Source of the DNA: JAEUIG01 sp046349775
GTDB taxonomy: Bacteria; Planctomycetota; Planctomycetia; Planctomycetales; Planctomycetaceae
Assembly: GCA_046349775.1 (NCBI GenBank)
Contig: JAXMBS010000117.1
Location: 1 to 7,801, forward strand
DNA: 7,801 nt
Reading direction: 5' to 3'
Below, piece by piece: positions 1-7,211 of this stretch (the first letter of the stretch is position 1; each line of letters begins with the position of its first letter). The translations under genes were made by a program, and so were the position numbers. The notes beneath the pieces are model-generated. The model had not been told where the DNA came from, ran no database searches, and saw only the letters and a list, made by a program, of their open reading frames with translations.

Positions 1-1437
1 GACCGCGAGTTCTGCAGCTCCGAAGTTTGCATCGACATTAATGGCGATCGCCAACGTGAATTGCTCTACGCGTCCCGCGCCCCCGGCAAGCTGGAACTGC
101 TCAACGCGGCCGACGGCAGCACTCGCTGGCGGCGTGACTGGCCGGGACAGCAGCAGTCGACGTCGGCGTTCGATCTGGACGCCGACGGCGAGTTCGAAAT
201 TGTGTACACGACGTCGAATCCCGGAACGCTCTACGTCTGCGATCACGATGGAAATCTGCTACGGCAATGGGACAGCGGCGATCACAAGCTCGGCAATTCT
301 CCCGTTGTGCTCGACGCCGATGGCGACGGAGTGCTGGAGGGCTTCCTCGGCACCCGCTCGCGCGAGCTCATACGGCTAAAGATGTCCGATCTTTCGGTTC
401 TCAGCCGCCGCCCTGACTGGGTCCAGTGCGGCTGTTACACCACGGCGATGGACGTCGACCACGACGGGCACTGGGACCTGTTCGCCGGCAGCGGCGATGA
501 CGGCATCGCCAAAGGTGTCCTGCACCGGCTCGACCCGCTGACGCTCAACAGCGTCTGGAGCGTTCCGACAAACGACAACGCCTCCAGCGCCGATCCAGTC
601 CTCGTCGACATCGACAAGGACGGCCAGGTGGAGGTCATCAAGTCGGTCGACAACTACCAGCAGGACGATGCCCACGACGCGATCTATGCGTTCGAGGCCG
701 ACGGCACGTTGCTCTGGAAAGTGCCTGGGCTTTCGGAGGAGGACTCGCCAAACGTCGCCGATCTCGACGGCGACGGGCAGGTCGAGATCGTCGGCATGTC
801 GTTCGGTGGCGAGGTGTACTGCCTCGATCCGCTCGGCCAAGTTCGCTGGCACCGCGATCTGCGGCCGGATCTCGATGACGCCACGCATATGTACATGACG
901 CCGATCCTGTGCGACCTCGACGGCGATCCCGAGCTGGAAATCGTCGCCATGACGCACGGACCGTACGAGCCGACGCCGGGCGTCGAGCCGCCTGCCCGAT
1001 TGACGGCGCTGAGCGCGAACGGCGAAATCCTCGATGAACTCGATCTCGGCGAGCCCCGGTACTGGGGCCATGCGTACATGTGCAACGTGGATGACGATCC
1101 GTTTCAGGAACTGGTCGTCGCCGGCCGCGGCGGCCTCGATGTGTTCGAAACTCGCGGCTATGGACCGAACACGGAACACTTCCAACGTCGCCGTAGCTAC
1201 CAACGGCTCAACGTCTGGCCGTGGACGTATGCTGACACTTACTTCATCGAGCGCGGCACTAAGCAAAACGTCGTCAACCGGACCGACAATCTGGTTCTCG
1301 CACGCACTGCGACCGGATACGTCACCAGTGGCTCATTCGTCACCGACTTGCTGACATTGCCGCCCGGCTGCAGTTCCGCAGGCTCGACGTCATTTCGCAG
1401 AAGCCTCCCGGCGCGATGCAGATGGCGTCGAAGCTGA
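1..1437 (+). CDS. FG-GAP/VCBS repeat beta-propeller protein, 5' partial, C-terminus frameshifted
   Basis: The frame is already open at base 1, so the N-terminus and any signal peptide lie upstream. Eight Asp-rich calcium-binding-type motifs of the FG-GAP/VCBS kind start at window residues 12 (DINGDR), 58 (DLDADG), 105 (DADGDG), 151 (DVDHDG), 203 (DIDKDG), 254 (DLDGDG), 305 (DLDGDP) and 362 (NVDDDP). They are spaced 46-57 residues apart, as expected for propeller blades. Several blades also carry a PQQ-like strand of the form aromatic/Asp-x-Gly-x-Leu-x-Trp, such as ADGTLLWK. FG-GAP propellers are usually extracellular; substrate or partner is not visible. The sequence reads well to about residue 456 (LTLPPGC). 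The last 22 residues before the stop at 1435-1437 are probably an out-of-frame artefact, because the matching continuation lies in another frame (see the entry at 1371-1579). It is not recognisably a PL11 rhamnogalacturonan lyase. It heads the same-strand run of secreted-type genes that follows. Confidence 0.85.
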   Translation, partial: DREFCSSEVCIDINGDRQRELLYASRAPGKLELLNAADGSTRWRRDWPGQQQSTSAFDLDADGEFEIVYTTSNPGTLYVCDHDGNLLRQWDSGDHKLGNSPVVLDADGDGVLEGFLGTRSRELIRLKMSDLSVLSRRPDWVQCGCYTTAMDVDHDGHWDLFAGSGDDGIAKGVLHRLDPLTLNSVWSVPTNDNASSADPVLVDIDKDGQVEVIKSVDNYQQDDAHDAIYAFEADGTLLWKVPGLSEEDSPNVADLDGDGQVEIVGMSFGGEVYCLDPLGQVRWHRDLRPDLDDATHMYMTPILCDLDGDPELEIVAMTHGPYEPTPGVEPPARLTALSANGEILDELDLGEPRYWGHAYMCNVDDDPFQELVVAGRGGLDVFETRGYGPNTEHFQRRRSYQRLNVWPWTYADTYFIERGTKQNVVNRTDNLVLARTATGYVTSGSFVTDLLTLPPGCSSAGSTSFRRSLPARCRWRRS

Positions 1438-1579
1438 AGACGGGAGGATATTGCGAAGATGCGGTCACGTCAGGCACGGATTTGCATCGCCGAACCGGTA
1501 CGGCTGGAGTTCCGGTTTTCGACGAGGTGATCCATCCGTAACACCGTTGCTTGATGCCTACGCACTCCACTTCGACCGC
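1371..1579 (+). pseudogene. Frameshifted C-terminal tail of the FG-GAP/VCBS protein
   Basis: The end of the preceding gene can be followed through three frames. From 1371 the third frame gives QFRRLDVISQKPPGAM and then EDAVTSGTDL. Near 1485 it jumps to the first frame, giving IAEPVRLEFRFST, which would hit TGA at 1528-1530. Near 1525 it jumps again to the second frame, giving GDPSVTPLLDAYALHFD up to 1579. A beta-rich domain ending in DPSVTP(L/V)LDA is a common close in secreted planctomycete proteins, by memory of such families. Read naively, the third frame instead stops at TAA 1539-1541. The three shifts (about -1, +1, +1) are each one base. Where the original gene ended after LHFDR cannot be seen, because the next gene's coding sequence begins immediately. 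Confidence 0.6.
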
Positions 1580-2789
1580 GGCTGTTTCCAAGGATGCCGA
1601 AGCCGCGACCGCAGGCTTCGGCACAACGTTCTCGCTGACAGGACCGGAACACGGCTCGGTCGATTCGTCCGCCAGCGTGCTGTTGTCCCTCAAAGAAGAA
1701 GACGACCTCGCCAACATCCGACTGATTGAAACCACCGGCGGCAAGAATTCGCCGATCCCGTCGCAAGTCGAGATCGACGCTTCCCCACGGTTATTGTGGA
1801 TCGCCCGCGGCGAGTTGCCGGCCGGAGCGCAGCGGATGTACCGGCTCGATCGAGGCGAACCGACCCCGGCAGCCTCGACCGTCTTGGTGGACACCACTCA
1901 TCCGGAGAACGTCACGATCCGCGTCGGTGATGCGCGTGCTGCAGTACAACGTCGCTCATGTGACTCCGCCGGCCGACATCGACGCGTAGCCTTGGCGCAG
2001 CGGACACATTCATCCCGCCTGGACGCCGTCCCGGACCAGGTCGTCACCGACCGGTTTCCGCCGGATCATGCCCATCAGAGCGGACTGTTCCTGGCCTATG
2101 TGAAGACCGAGTTCGAAGGCCGCACGCCCGACTTCTGGAACCTGCTCGGTGGAACCGGGCGTGTGCGTTCGAAGGGCGTCACGCGCACGACCGATGGCCC
2201 GATTTTCGCCGAATTTCAGGCGGTGCATGAGCACGTCGATCAGTCCGCCAGCCCCGAGAAAGTCGCGCTCAACGAAATCTGGAGCGTTCGCGTCTGGAAT
2301 ATTGGTGGCCGCGAGGCCGGTTACTGGATCTGCGACCTCACCTCTCGAGTCGAATGCGCCACCGACAGGCCGCTGCATCTCCCGCAGTATCACTACGGCG
2401 GAATGGCCCTGCGGGGAGCGCGGCAATGGACGGCCGGGATTGCGAAGTTCACGACGTCGGAAGGGCTCGACCGGATTGCCGGCAACCACACCCGTCCCTG
2501 GTGGTGCGACCTCAGCGGACCGGCCGGCGACGCCACCGCCGGGTTGTTGTTCATCACGCATCCGGACAATTTCCGCGCTCCCGAACCGCTGCGGATCCAC
2601 CCCACAATGCCCTACATGGTCTACACGCCTTCGTTTCTCGGCGAGTGGGATCTCCAACCGGGCGAGCCGCACGTCTCCCGCTATCGTTTCGTCTTCCACG
2701 ACGGCGACCTCCCGCCGGAGACGGCCAATCGCCTCCAGCGCCAGTTCGCCGCCCCGTTGCAGGCACAGGTCATCGATGTCGAAATGTAA
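1554..2789 (+). pseudogene. DUF6807 (PmoA-like) family protein with two frameshifts and an in-frame stop
   Basis: The family (older Pfam name PmoA-like) consists of proteins of unknown function found in Bacteroidota and Planctomycetota, often near carbohydrate genes. The first ATG in frame is 1554 (a TTG sits at 1551). There is no Shine-Dalgarno and no signal peptide, so the true 5' end may be lost. The N-terminal part includes PIPSQVEID and LLWIARGELPAGAQRMYRL. Near 1933 the reading moves to another frame, giving VLQYNVAHVTPPADIDA. TAG at 1987-1989 interrupts it, followed by PWRSGHIHPAWTPS in the same frame. Near 2030 it returns to the original frame, giving QVVTDRFPPDHAHQSG (PPDH at 2058-2069), then EGRTPDFWNL, RPWWCDLSG and PYMVYTPSF down to TAA 2787-2789. 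PPDHxHQ and the IHPxW(T/S)PS block are typical of the family, so both halves belong together. An uninterrupted frame from 1554 to 2789 does exist, but across 1935-2030 it encodes unrelated residues. Confidence 0.75.
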
Positions 2790-2861
2790 GAATGTCCAAA
2801 TGTCGAATGGCTGCGATTGAACGTTCCCTTCCATTCGACATTTGGGCATTTGGTCATTCTT
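2788..2861. repeat. Imperfect inverted repeat with 13-bp perfect stem, possible terminator or dispersed repeat
   Basis: AAATGTCGAATGG at 2798-2810 is the exact reverse complement of CCATTCGACATTT at 2831-2843, with a 20-base loop. An outer pair, AAGAATG (2788-2794) and CATTCTT (2855-2861), also matches, with unequal spacers of 3 and 11 bases. The left arm begins inside the TAA stop of the DUF6807 gene, and the element fills most of the gap before the next gene. It is markedly more AT-rich than its surroundings. It could fold as a transcript-ending hairpin, although no clean T-run follows. AATGTCCAAATGTCGAATG-like units are, as I recall, dispersed in planctomycete and verrucomicrobial genomes. 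Confidence 0.7.
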
Positions 2862-2886
2862 CCAATTCTCCAATCGGACGTGATCA

Positions 2887-3952
2887 ATGAACGCGCTTTG
2901 GCCGCTGCTCTTGTCCGCGACTCTGGGCCTCGAACGTCCCGAGGTTGAGTTCAAGGTCTTCCAGTTCCCGGCCGACCGCATCCCGCGCATCGACGGCAAC
3001 GCCGACGACTGGGAGATCGTTCCCGAGTCGTATGCGATCGGCACAAGCGAGCTGCGCGAGACGGTCAAGGGGCTCGGCGACCGCCATGACCCGGCCGATC
3101 TCGACGTCCGCGTGCGCGTCGGCTGGGTCGAGGGGCTGAACCAGCTCTACTTCCTGTACGAAGCAACCGACGACTACTGGGACTTCGCCCGTCCCGATCT
3201 GCACAATGACATTTTTGAAGTGGTCGTAGATGGCGATCTCTCCGGCGGTCCGCTGATCCGCCAGATGCATCCGGACAAGTCACTGCACGAAGACCGCCGA
3301 ATGCACTTCGACTTTCACGGCGTCCACGCGCAGAATTACCACATCTTCACACCGGCGCTCGATAAGGACTGGGCGATGGTCTGGGGGGGACAGCCGTGGA
3401 TCAAGGATTTGCCCTATGCGAACGCCGCACAGAAGTACGAGTTTCAGCCCGGCAAGTCTGGACGGTACGTCCTCGAGTTCTTCATCACGCCATTTGATTT
3501 CGCGCCGGCGGAACCAACACGGGCAGTCGCGTCGAAGCTCGAGGAGAACAAGGTCATCGGACTGTCGTGGGCGATCCTGGACTACGATGATCCCCAGTCC
3601 GAGACGTACGAAGGCTTCTGGAACCTGTCGCACAAGACGGAGATGTACGGCAACGCGTCGGACCTCGTGCGGTTCCGCCTGATGCCGATCGAGGAGAGCC
3701 TGCGCAAGCCGGTGACTGCAAACTGGTCCTTCGTCGAAATCAGCCGACGGACCGCAAAAATGCAGCATTCCGTGACCGCTCGCGGGGAGAGATCACCGCC
3801 TGGAAGTGGGATTTCGGCGACGGCCAGTCGTCCGCGAACAGCACCCGATTCCGCCGGTATCAGGCGCGGGCGACTTCATCGTGACCCTTACCGTCACCGG
3901 CCCGAAAGGCACGGCAAAACGTACGAAGGTCTGGGACGTCACGCTGCCGTAA
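2887..3952 (+). pseudogene. Secreted CBM9-like and PKD-domain protein, frameshifted in the PKD domain
   Basis: ATG 2887 follows a GGA (2877-2879) and opens a short hydrophobic leader, MNALWPLLLSATLGLE, read as a weak signal peptide. Residues about 18-280 resemble the CBM9-like/DOMON-type sugar-binding fold: RIPRIDGNADDWEIV near the start, then LYFLYEATDDYWDF, DIFEVVVDGDLSGG, EFFITPFDF and GFWNLSHKTEMYGNASD. This frame is clean to about 3747. The PKD domain, a small Ig-like extracellular module, then reads across frames: DRKNAAFRDRSRGEITAWK and WDFGDGQSS from 3750 to 3833, EQHPI, RRYQA, and GDFIVTLTVTGPKG to TAA 3950-3952. Four one-base shifts are needed (about 3748, 3835, 3853, 3867). Without them the first frame would run to 4059 with unrelated residues. 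Binding of carbohydrate is inferred from the fold; no catalytic motif is visible. It lies downstream of the DUF6807 gene, separated by the inverted repeat. Confidence 0.75.
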
Positions 3953-3972
3953 TCCGGATGCATGTTGGGCGC

Positions 3973-3989
3973 CACTGGCTCCGCCAGTG
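3973..3989. repeat. Perfect palindrome (7-bp stem, 3-base loop) in intergenic DNA
   Basis: CACTGGC (3973-3979), loop TCC, GCCAGTG (3983-3989) form a perfect stem. It extends to 3970-3991 (GC/GC pairs) if one unpaired C at 3972 is allowed. It lies 20 bases after the PKD gene stop and about 100 bases before the oxidoreductase start, so it could terminate the upstream transcript. It lacks a following T-run, which argues against a classical intrinsic terminator. GCCACTGGC...GCCAGTG units are, from memory, repeated in several planctomycete genomes, so a REP-like dispersed element is the alternative. The rest of 3953-4094 shows no gene. Confidence 0.55.
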
Positions 3990-4094
3990 CGTCTCCGGCC
4001 GACGACCAAACGACCAAGACATCAAACACCGCAGCCTCGTTTTCCATCGAACCCTTTGACTATGCTTCAGATTCGCAACTCGTGACGAAGCACC

Positions 4095-6275
4095 ATGCGG
4101 CAACCACACAGCGGCGGAGGGTGGCAGGCAATCGCGTACACGTTGCGCGTGGCCAATCGCGTCGGCTGGGGCCGGCTGTGGACCGCCATGCGCTCCCGCA
4201 ATACCTGCAAGACCTGCGCGCTGGGGATGGGGGGGCAGCTCGGCGGGATGGTGAACGAAGCGGGGTATTTCCCGGAGGTCTGCAAGAAGTCCTTCCAGGC
4301 GATGGCCTCAGATATGCAGGCCGGCATCACGCCGGAGTTCTTCGCGAAGTACGGCTTCAACGAACTCCGCGCACTGACGCCGCGGCAACTCGAAACGGCC
4401 GGCCGCCTCGTCACTCCGCTGTTTGCCGGCCCGGACGACACACACTACCGCGTGATCGGCTGGGACGAAGCCCTGGCCAAGTTAGCGGATCGCCTGAAGG
4501 CAGCCGGCCCGTCGCGCAGCTTCTTTTATGCCAGCGGACGCTCGTCCAATGAGGCGGGATTCCTGCTGCAGCTCTTCGCGCGGCTGTTTGGGACGAACTA
4601 CGTCAACAACTGCTCGTATTATTGCCATCAGGCCAGCGGCGTAGGGCTGGCGTCGAGCATCGGGACCGGGACCGGGACGATCCGGCTCGAAGACCTGGAG
4701 CATGCCGACCTGTACATTCTGATCGGCGGCAATCCGGCATCGAACCATCCGCGGCTGATGCGCAGCCTGATGCTCTTGCGACGCCGCGGCGGCAAGGTGA
4801 TTGTCGTCAACCCGGCCCGCGAACCGGGGCTCGTCAATTTTCGCGTCCCGAGCGACGTCCGCAGCCTGGTGTTCGGGTCGGAGATCGCGAACCTGTACGT
4901 GCAGCCGCACATCGGCGGCGACATCGCACTGCTGACCGGGATCGCGAAGGAGGTCCTGGATCGCGGCGCAGAGAATGGCGAGTTCCTGAACTCGACGACG
5001 ACCGGGTTTGAGGAGTTCCGCCGCTCGATCGAGCCCGTCACTTGGGAGGAGATCGAGCGCTCGTCCGGCGTGCCTCGTGAAGAAATCCGGAATGCGGCCG
5101 AGCTGTACGCGAACGCGAAGCACGTTGTCTTCGGCTGGACGATGGGGATCACGCATCACCTGCATGGCACCGACAACGTGCGGATGATCGCGAACATCGC
5201 ACTGCTGCGCGGCATGGTCGGCCGGCCGAATGCGGGACTGATGCCGATCCGTGGCCACAGCAACGTTCAGGGAATGGGGTCGGTGGGCGTCGCGCCGTTG
5301 CTCAAACAGGCGATCCTCCAGCGGTATGAGGAACGGCTGGGAGTGAAACCGCCGACGTCACCGGGGCTCGATACGATGGCCTGCATGGACGCGGCCGACC
5401 GGGGCGAGATGGACGTCGCCCTGTGCCTGGGTGGCAACCTCTACGGCAGCAACCCGGACGCCGCCTATGCCCAACAGGCGCTGGCGAAAATCGGGTGCGT
5501 CGCGTATCTCACCACGACGCTCAATACGACCCACGCGTGGGGCCGCGGCAGGGAAACGCTGGTTCTGCCGGTCCTGCCGCGCGATGAGGAGCCGCAACCG
5601 ACCACGCAGGAATCGATGTTCAGCTACGTCCGGCTCAGCGACGGCGGCCCGCGCCGCTACGACGGTCCGCGCAGCGAAGTCTCCCTGTTGACTGCACTCG
5701 GCCGCTCTGTCCTGGGTGAGTCCGGTCCGGTCGATTGGCGCGCACTGGAGAGTCACGACGCGGTCCGCCAACTCATCGCCGATCTGATCCCCGGCTTCGA
5801 GCCGATCGCTGATATCGGCAAAACCAAGCGAGAATTCCACATCGCGGGACGGCACGTCGCTGAAACACGGTTCTCGACCCCCTCCGGCAAGGCACAGTTC
5901 CACGTCGTCCCGATCCCGCAGCGGCCGTCGCTGGCGGAGAATCAGTTGCAGCTGATGACGATCCGGTCCGAGGGGCAGTTCAACACAGTCGTGTACGAGG
6001 ACTACGACCTGTACCGCGGCCAGGACCGGCGCGACGTAATCCTGATGCACCCGGATGACATTCGCCGGCTCGGCCTGTCGGCCGATCGGCCGGTCCGCGT
6101 CGCCAGCGATACCGGCGAGATGCGGTACCAGCGCGTGCGGCCGTTCGAAGTGCGCCGGGGCAACGCGATGATGTATTGCCCGGAAGCCAACGTCCTGATT
6201 CCGCGCGACGTCGATCCGGAGTCGAAGACGCCGGCGTTCAAACGGATCGTCGTGAGCGTGACGGCGGAAGGCTGA
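4095..6275 (+). CDS. FdhF/YdeP-family molybdopterin oxidoreductase (formate dehydrogenase-like alpha subunit)
   Basis: This intact 726-residue protein is close to the usual length of YdeP-type oxidoreductases (about 750). Members bind a bis-molybdopterin cofactor; the substrate is mostly unproven and formate is only suggested by likeness. ATG 4095 is preferred because an in-frame TGA at 4083-4085 lies just upstream; the SD is weak (GAAG 4087-4090). No Tat or Sec signal is seen, so it is likely cytoplasmic. Cys38, Cys41 and Cys63 (CKTC, VCKK) mark the N-terminal FeS region; the four-Cys set of E. coli FdhH is not complete. The molybdopterin domain covers about residues 105-500. YCHQASGVGL places Cys177 where FdhH has selenocysteine 140, His178 matches its His141, and Arg386 in PIRGHSNVQG matches its Arg333. 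The molydopterin-dinucleotide-binding domain follows at about 610-720 (RSEGQFNT, YRGQDRRDVILMHPDD). No fdhD or electron-transfer subunit is seen nearby. It converges on the next gene with a 17-base gap. Confidence 0.93.
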   Translation: MRQPHSGGGWQAIAYTLRVANRVGWGRLWTAMRSRNTCKTCALGMGGQLGGMVNEAGYFPEVCKKSFQAMASDMQAGITPEFFAKYGFNELRALTPRQLETAGRLVTPLFAGPDDTHYRVIGWDEALAKLADRLKAAGPSRSFFYASGRSSNEAGFLLQLFARLFGTNYVNNCSYYCHQASGVGLASSIGTGTGTIRLEDLEHADLYILIGGNPASNHPRLMRSLMLLRRRGGKVIVVNPAREPGLVNFRVPSDVRSLVFGSEIANLYVQPHIGGDIALLTGIAKEVLDRGAENGEFLNSTTTGFEEFRRSIEPVTWEEIERSSGVPREEIRNAAELYANAKHVVFGWTMGITHHLHGTDNVRMIANIALLRGMVGRPNAGLMPIRGHSNVQGMGSVGVAPLLKQAILQRYEERLGVKPPTSPGLDTMACMDAADRGEMDVALCLGGNLYGSNPDAAYAQQALAKIGCVAYLTTTLNTTHAWGRGRETLVLPVLPRDEEPQPTTQESMFSYVRLSDGGPRRYDGPRSEVSLLTALGRSVLGESGPVDWRALESHDAVRQLIADLIPGFEPIADIGKTKREFHIAGRHVAETRFSTPSGKAQFHVVPIPQRPSLAENQLQLMTIRSEGQFNTVVYEDYDLYRGQDRRDVILMHPDDIRRLGLSADRPVRVASDTGEMRYQRVRPFEVRRGNAMMYCPEANVLIPRDVDPESKTPAFKRIVVSVTAEG

Positions 6276-6292
6276 AGCTGTTATTCGGACTG

Positions 6293-6949
6293 CTAGCCGT
6301 GACGACGCCGCAGTCGGACCAGGCCCGCAACACACGGCGCTCCAGCGAGCAGCAGCGCGACCGAGGCCGGCTCGGGGACCGCCGTCAGCGTGACGTCGTC
6401 GAGTCCATTCAAGAAGTTGTTTGGCGTGCCGCCGTTGTAGAACGTGATGTTAGTGGTGGCGCTGGTGGCCGTGAACACGACCAGGAACTGCTTCCAGTCG
6501 AGGTGGTCCGTGGGGGCGGCTGGGTTCGTGTAGTGTGTCCGCGCTCCGCCGTTGAGGCTCAAGTCAACGGTCGTCGGGAAGAAAAAGACGCCATCCGTCG
6601 CTGACCCGACCCAGAAACTCAGCATGTACGACGCACCGATGGACGTCGCAACGTTCTGCGACAGTCCGCTCGTTTGCGAATTGGAAGTGACGCCCGCCAG
6701 GTCCGCCCACTGGTTGCCGTCGTGGGCCTGAAAGTGAATGCCGCTCTGGACAAAATTCGTGTTCACGATGGCGGTGTCAACACCGACCACGGTCCAGCCA
6801 GTAATGGCGGACGAGCCGGCTGCGAAATTCGTGAAGCCGCCGTTGGGGACAAGTGGGGTTTCAAACGAACCGTTAATCAGCCCGGCAGACGCCGATGCGG
6901 CCGACAAGGCCAGGCAGAATGCCATGGCAGCGGGAGCAACTCGAGACAT
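6293..6949 (-). CDS. PEP-CTERM sorting-domain protein with DUF642-like domain
   Basis: This 218-residue protein starts with a clear signal peptide (MSRVAPAAMAFCLALSAASA, likely cut after the AxA at residues 20-22). Residues about 23-188 resemble DUF642-type galactose-binding-like beta-sandwiches: GLINGSFETP at the start, ITGWTVVG, HDGNQWADLAG, SYMLSFWVGS and LDDVTLTAVPEP at the end. Residues 191-218 form a PEP-CTERM signal: VPEP, a hydrophobic stretch of about 18 residues, then the basic tail RLRRRHG. Such tails are recognised by an exosortase and the protein is processed for export to the surface or matrix; no exosortase gene is in the window. The start codon at 6947-6949 has a good ribosome site (GGAGA, complement of 6955-6959) five bases away. 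A candidate promoter lies upstream (7005-7034, minus strand). The ligand and role are unknown. Confidence 0.93.
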   Translation of the reverse strand: MSRVAPAAMAFCLALSAASASAGLINGSFETPLVPNGGFTNFAAGSSAITGWTVVGVDTAIVNTNFVQSGIHFQAHDGNQWADLAGVTSNSQTSGLSQNVATSIGASYMLSFWVGSATDGVFFFPTTVDLSLNGGARTHYTNPAAPTDHLDWKQFLVVFTATSATTNITFYNGGTPNNFLNGLDDVTLTAVPEPASVALLLAGAPCVAGLVRLRRRHG

Positions 6950-7004
6950 CTCTCTCTCCGGTTGGCAAAAAGGAAAAAGCCAGCCCGACTATCGGCGCGA
7001 TCGA

Positions 7005-7034
7005 ATTCTCGTCGCCGGCTTCGACCGGTGTCAA
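7005..7034 (-). promoter_or_regulatory. Candidate sigma70-type promoter for the PEP-CTERM gene
   Basis: On the minus strand TTGACA (complement of 7029-7034, a perfect -35) is followed after 18 bases by GAGAAT (complement of 7005-7010, four of six matches to TATAAT). This would give a leader of roughly 50 bases before ATG at 6949. Planctomycete promoter consensus is not well defined, so this is only a candidate. The remainder of the divergent intergenic region 6950-7211 holds no gene that I can support and no clear repeat. Confidence 0.35.
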
Positions 7035-7198
7035 GCGGGCAAATGGTTTCGCGCTGCAATTCGGAAATCAGCGTCGCTTCCTCAGCGCGCGTGGCCCCGT
7101 TCCAATCTTCATGTCTGAACTTGAATCGTTCCCGCGTCCCGTTCACACTCATCTAACCGGCGTTTCCCGTTTCCTGCCCCGACCTTTGATTTCTCTCC

Positions 7199-7203
7199 GG
7201 AGG
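7199..7203 (+). promoter_or_regulatory. Shine-Dalgarno that fixes the GTG start of the PQQ-propeller gene
   Basis: GGAGG at 7199-7203 lies eight bases before GTG 7212. Together with the signal peptide that begins exactly there, it supports GTG as the start codon. Confidence 0.75.
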
Positions 7204-7211
7204 TCCGCATC

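Noticed and set aside
376..1266. Long open frame on the minus strand opposite the FG-GAP gene (296 codons)
   Set aside because: The plus strand carries regular DxDxDG repeats. The antisense frame is an expected by-product of GC-rich third positions and shows no recognisable motif.
1987..1989. Possible stop-codon recoding at TAG
   Set aside because: Frameshifts on both sides of it make simple mutation far more likely, and no recoding signal or pyrrolysine context is seen.
2010..3068. Minus-strand open frame of 352 codons
   Set aside because: It spans the DUF6807 gene, the inverted repeat and the start of the CBM9-like gene, all of which have clear plus-strand protein motifs; no domain seen.
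4662..4678. Near-perfect tandem GGGACC repeat (about three copies)
   Set aside because: It encodes the GTGTGT stretch at a place where the family normally has a Gly/Thr-rich loop, and the protein length is normal.
6273..6298. Possible bidirectional terminator between the convergent genes
   Set aside because: Only GGCT/AGCC and AGC/GCT short pairings are available with a wide loop and no T-run.
5358..6335. Minus-strand open frame of 325 codons
   Set aside because: It lies opposite the conserved C-terminal part of the oxidoreductase and runs into the PEP-CTERM tail; composition artefact.
7121..7149. Candidate plus-strand promoter TTGAAT-N17-CACACT for the PQQ-propeller gene
   Set aside because: The -10 matches only three of six consensus bases, too weak to call.
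6877..7152. Small open frames across the divergent intergenic region, for example the 91-codon minus-strand frame
   Set aside because: No ribosome site, no motif, overlap with the PEP-CTERM signal peptide and promoter candidate.
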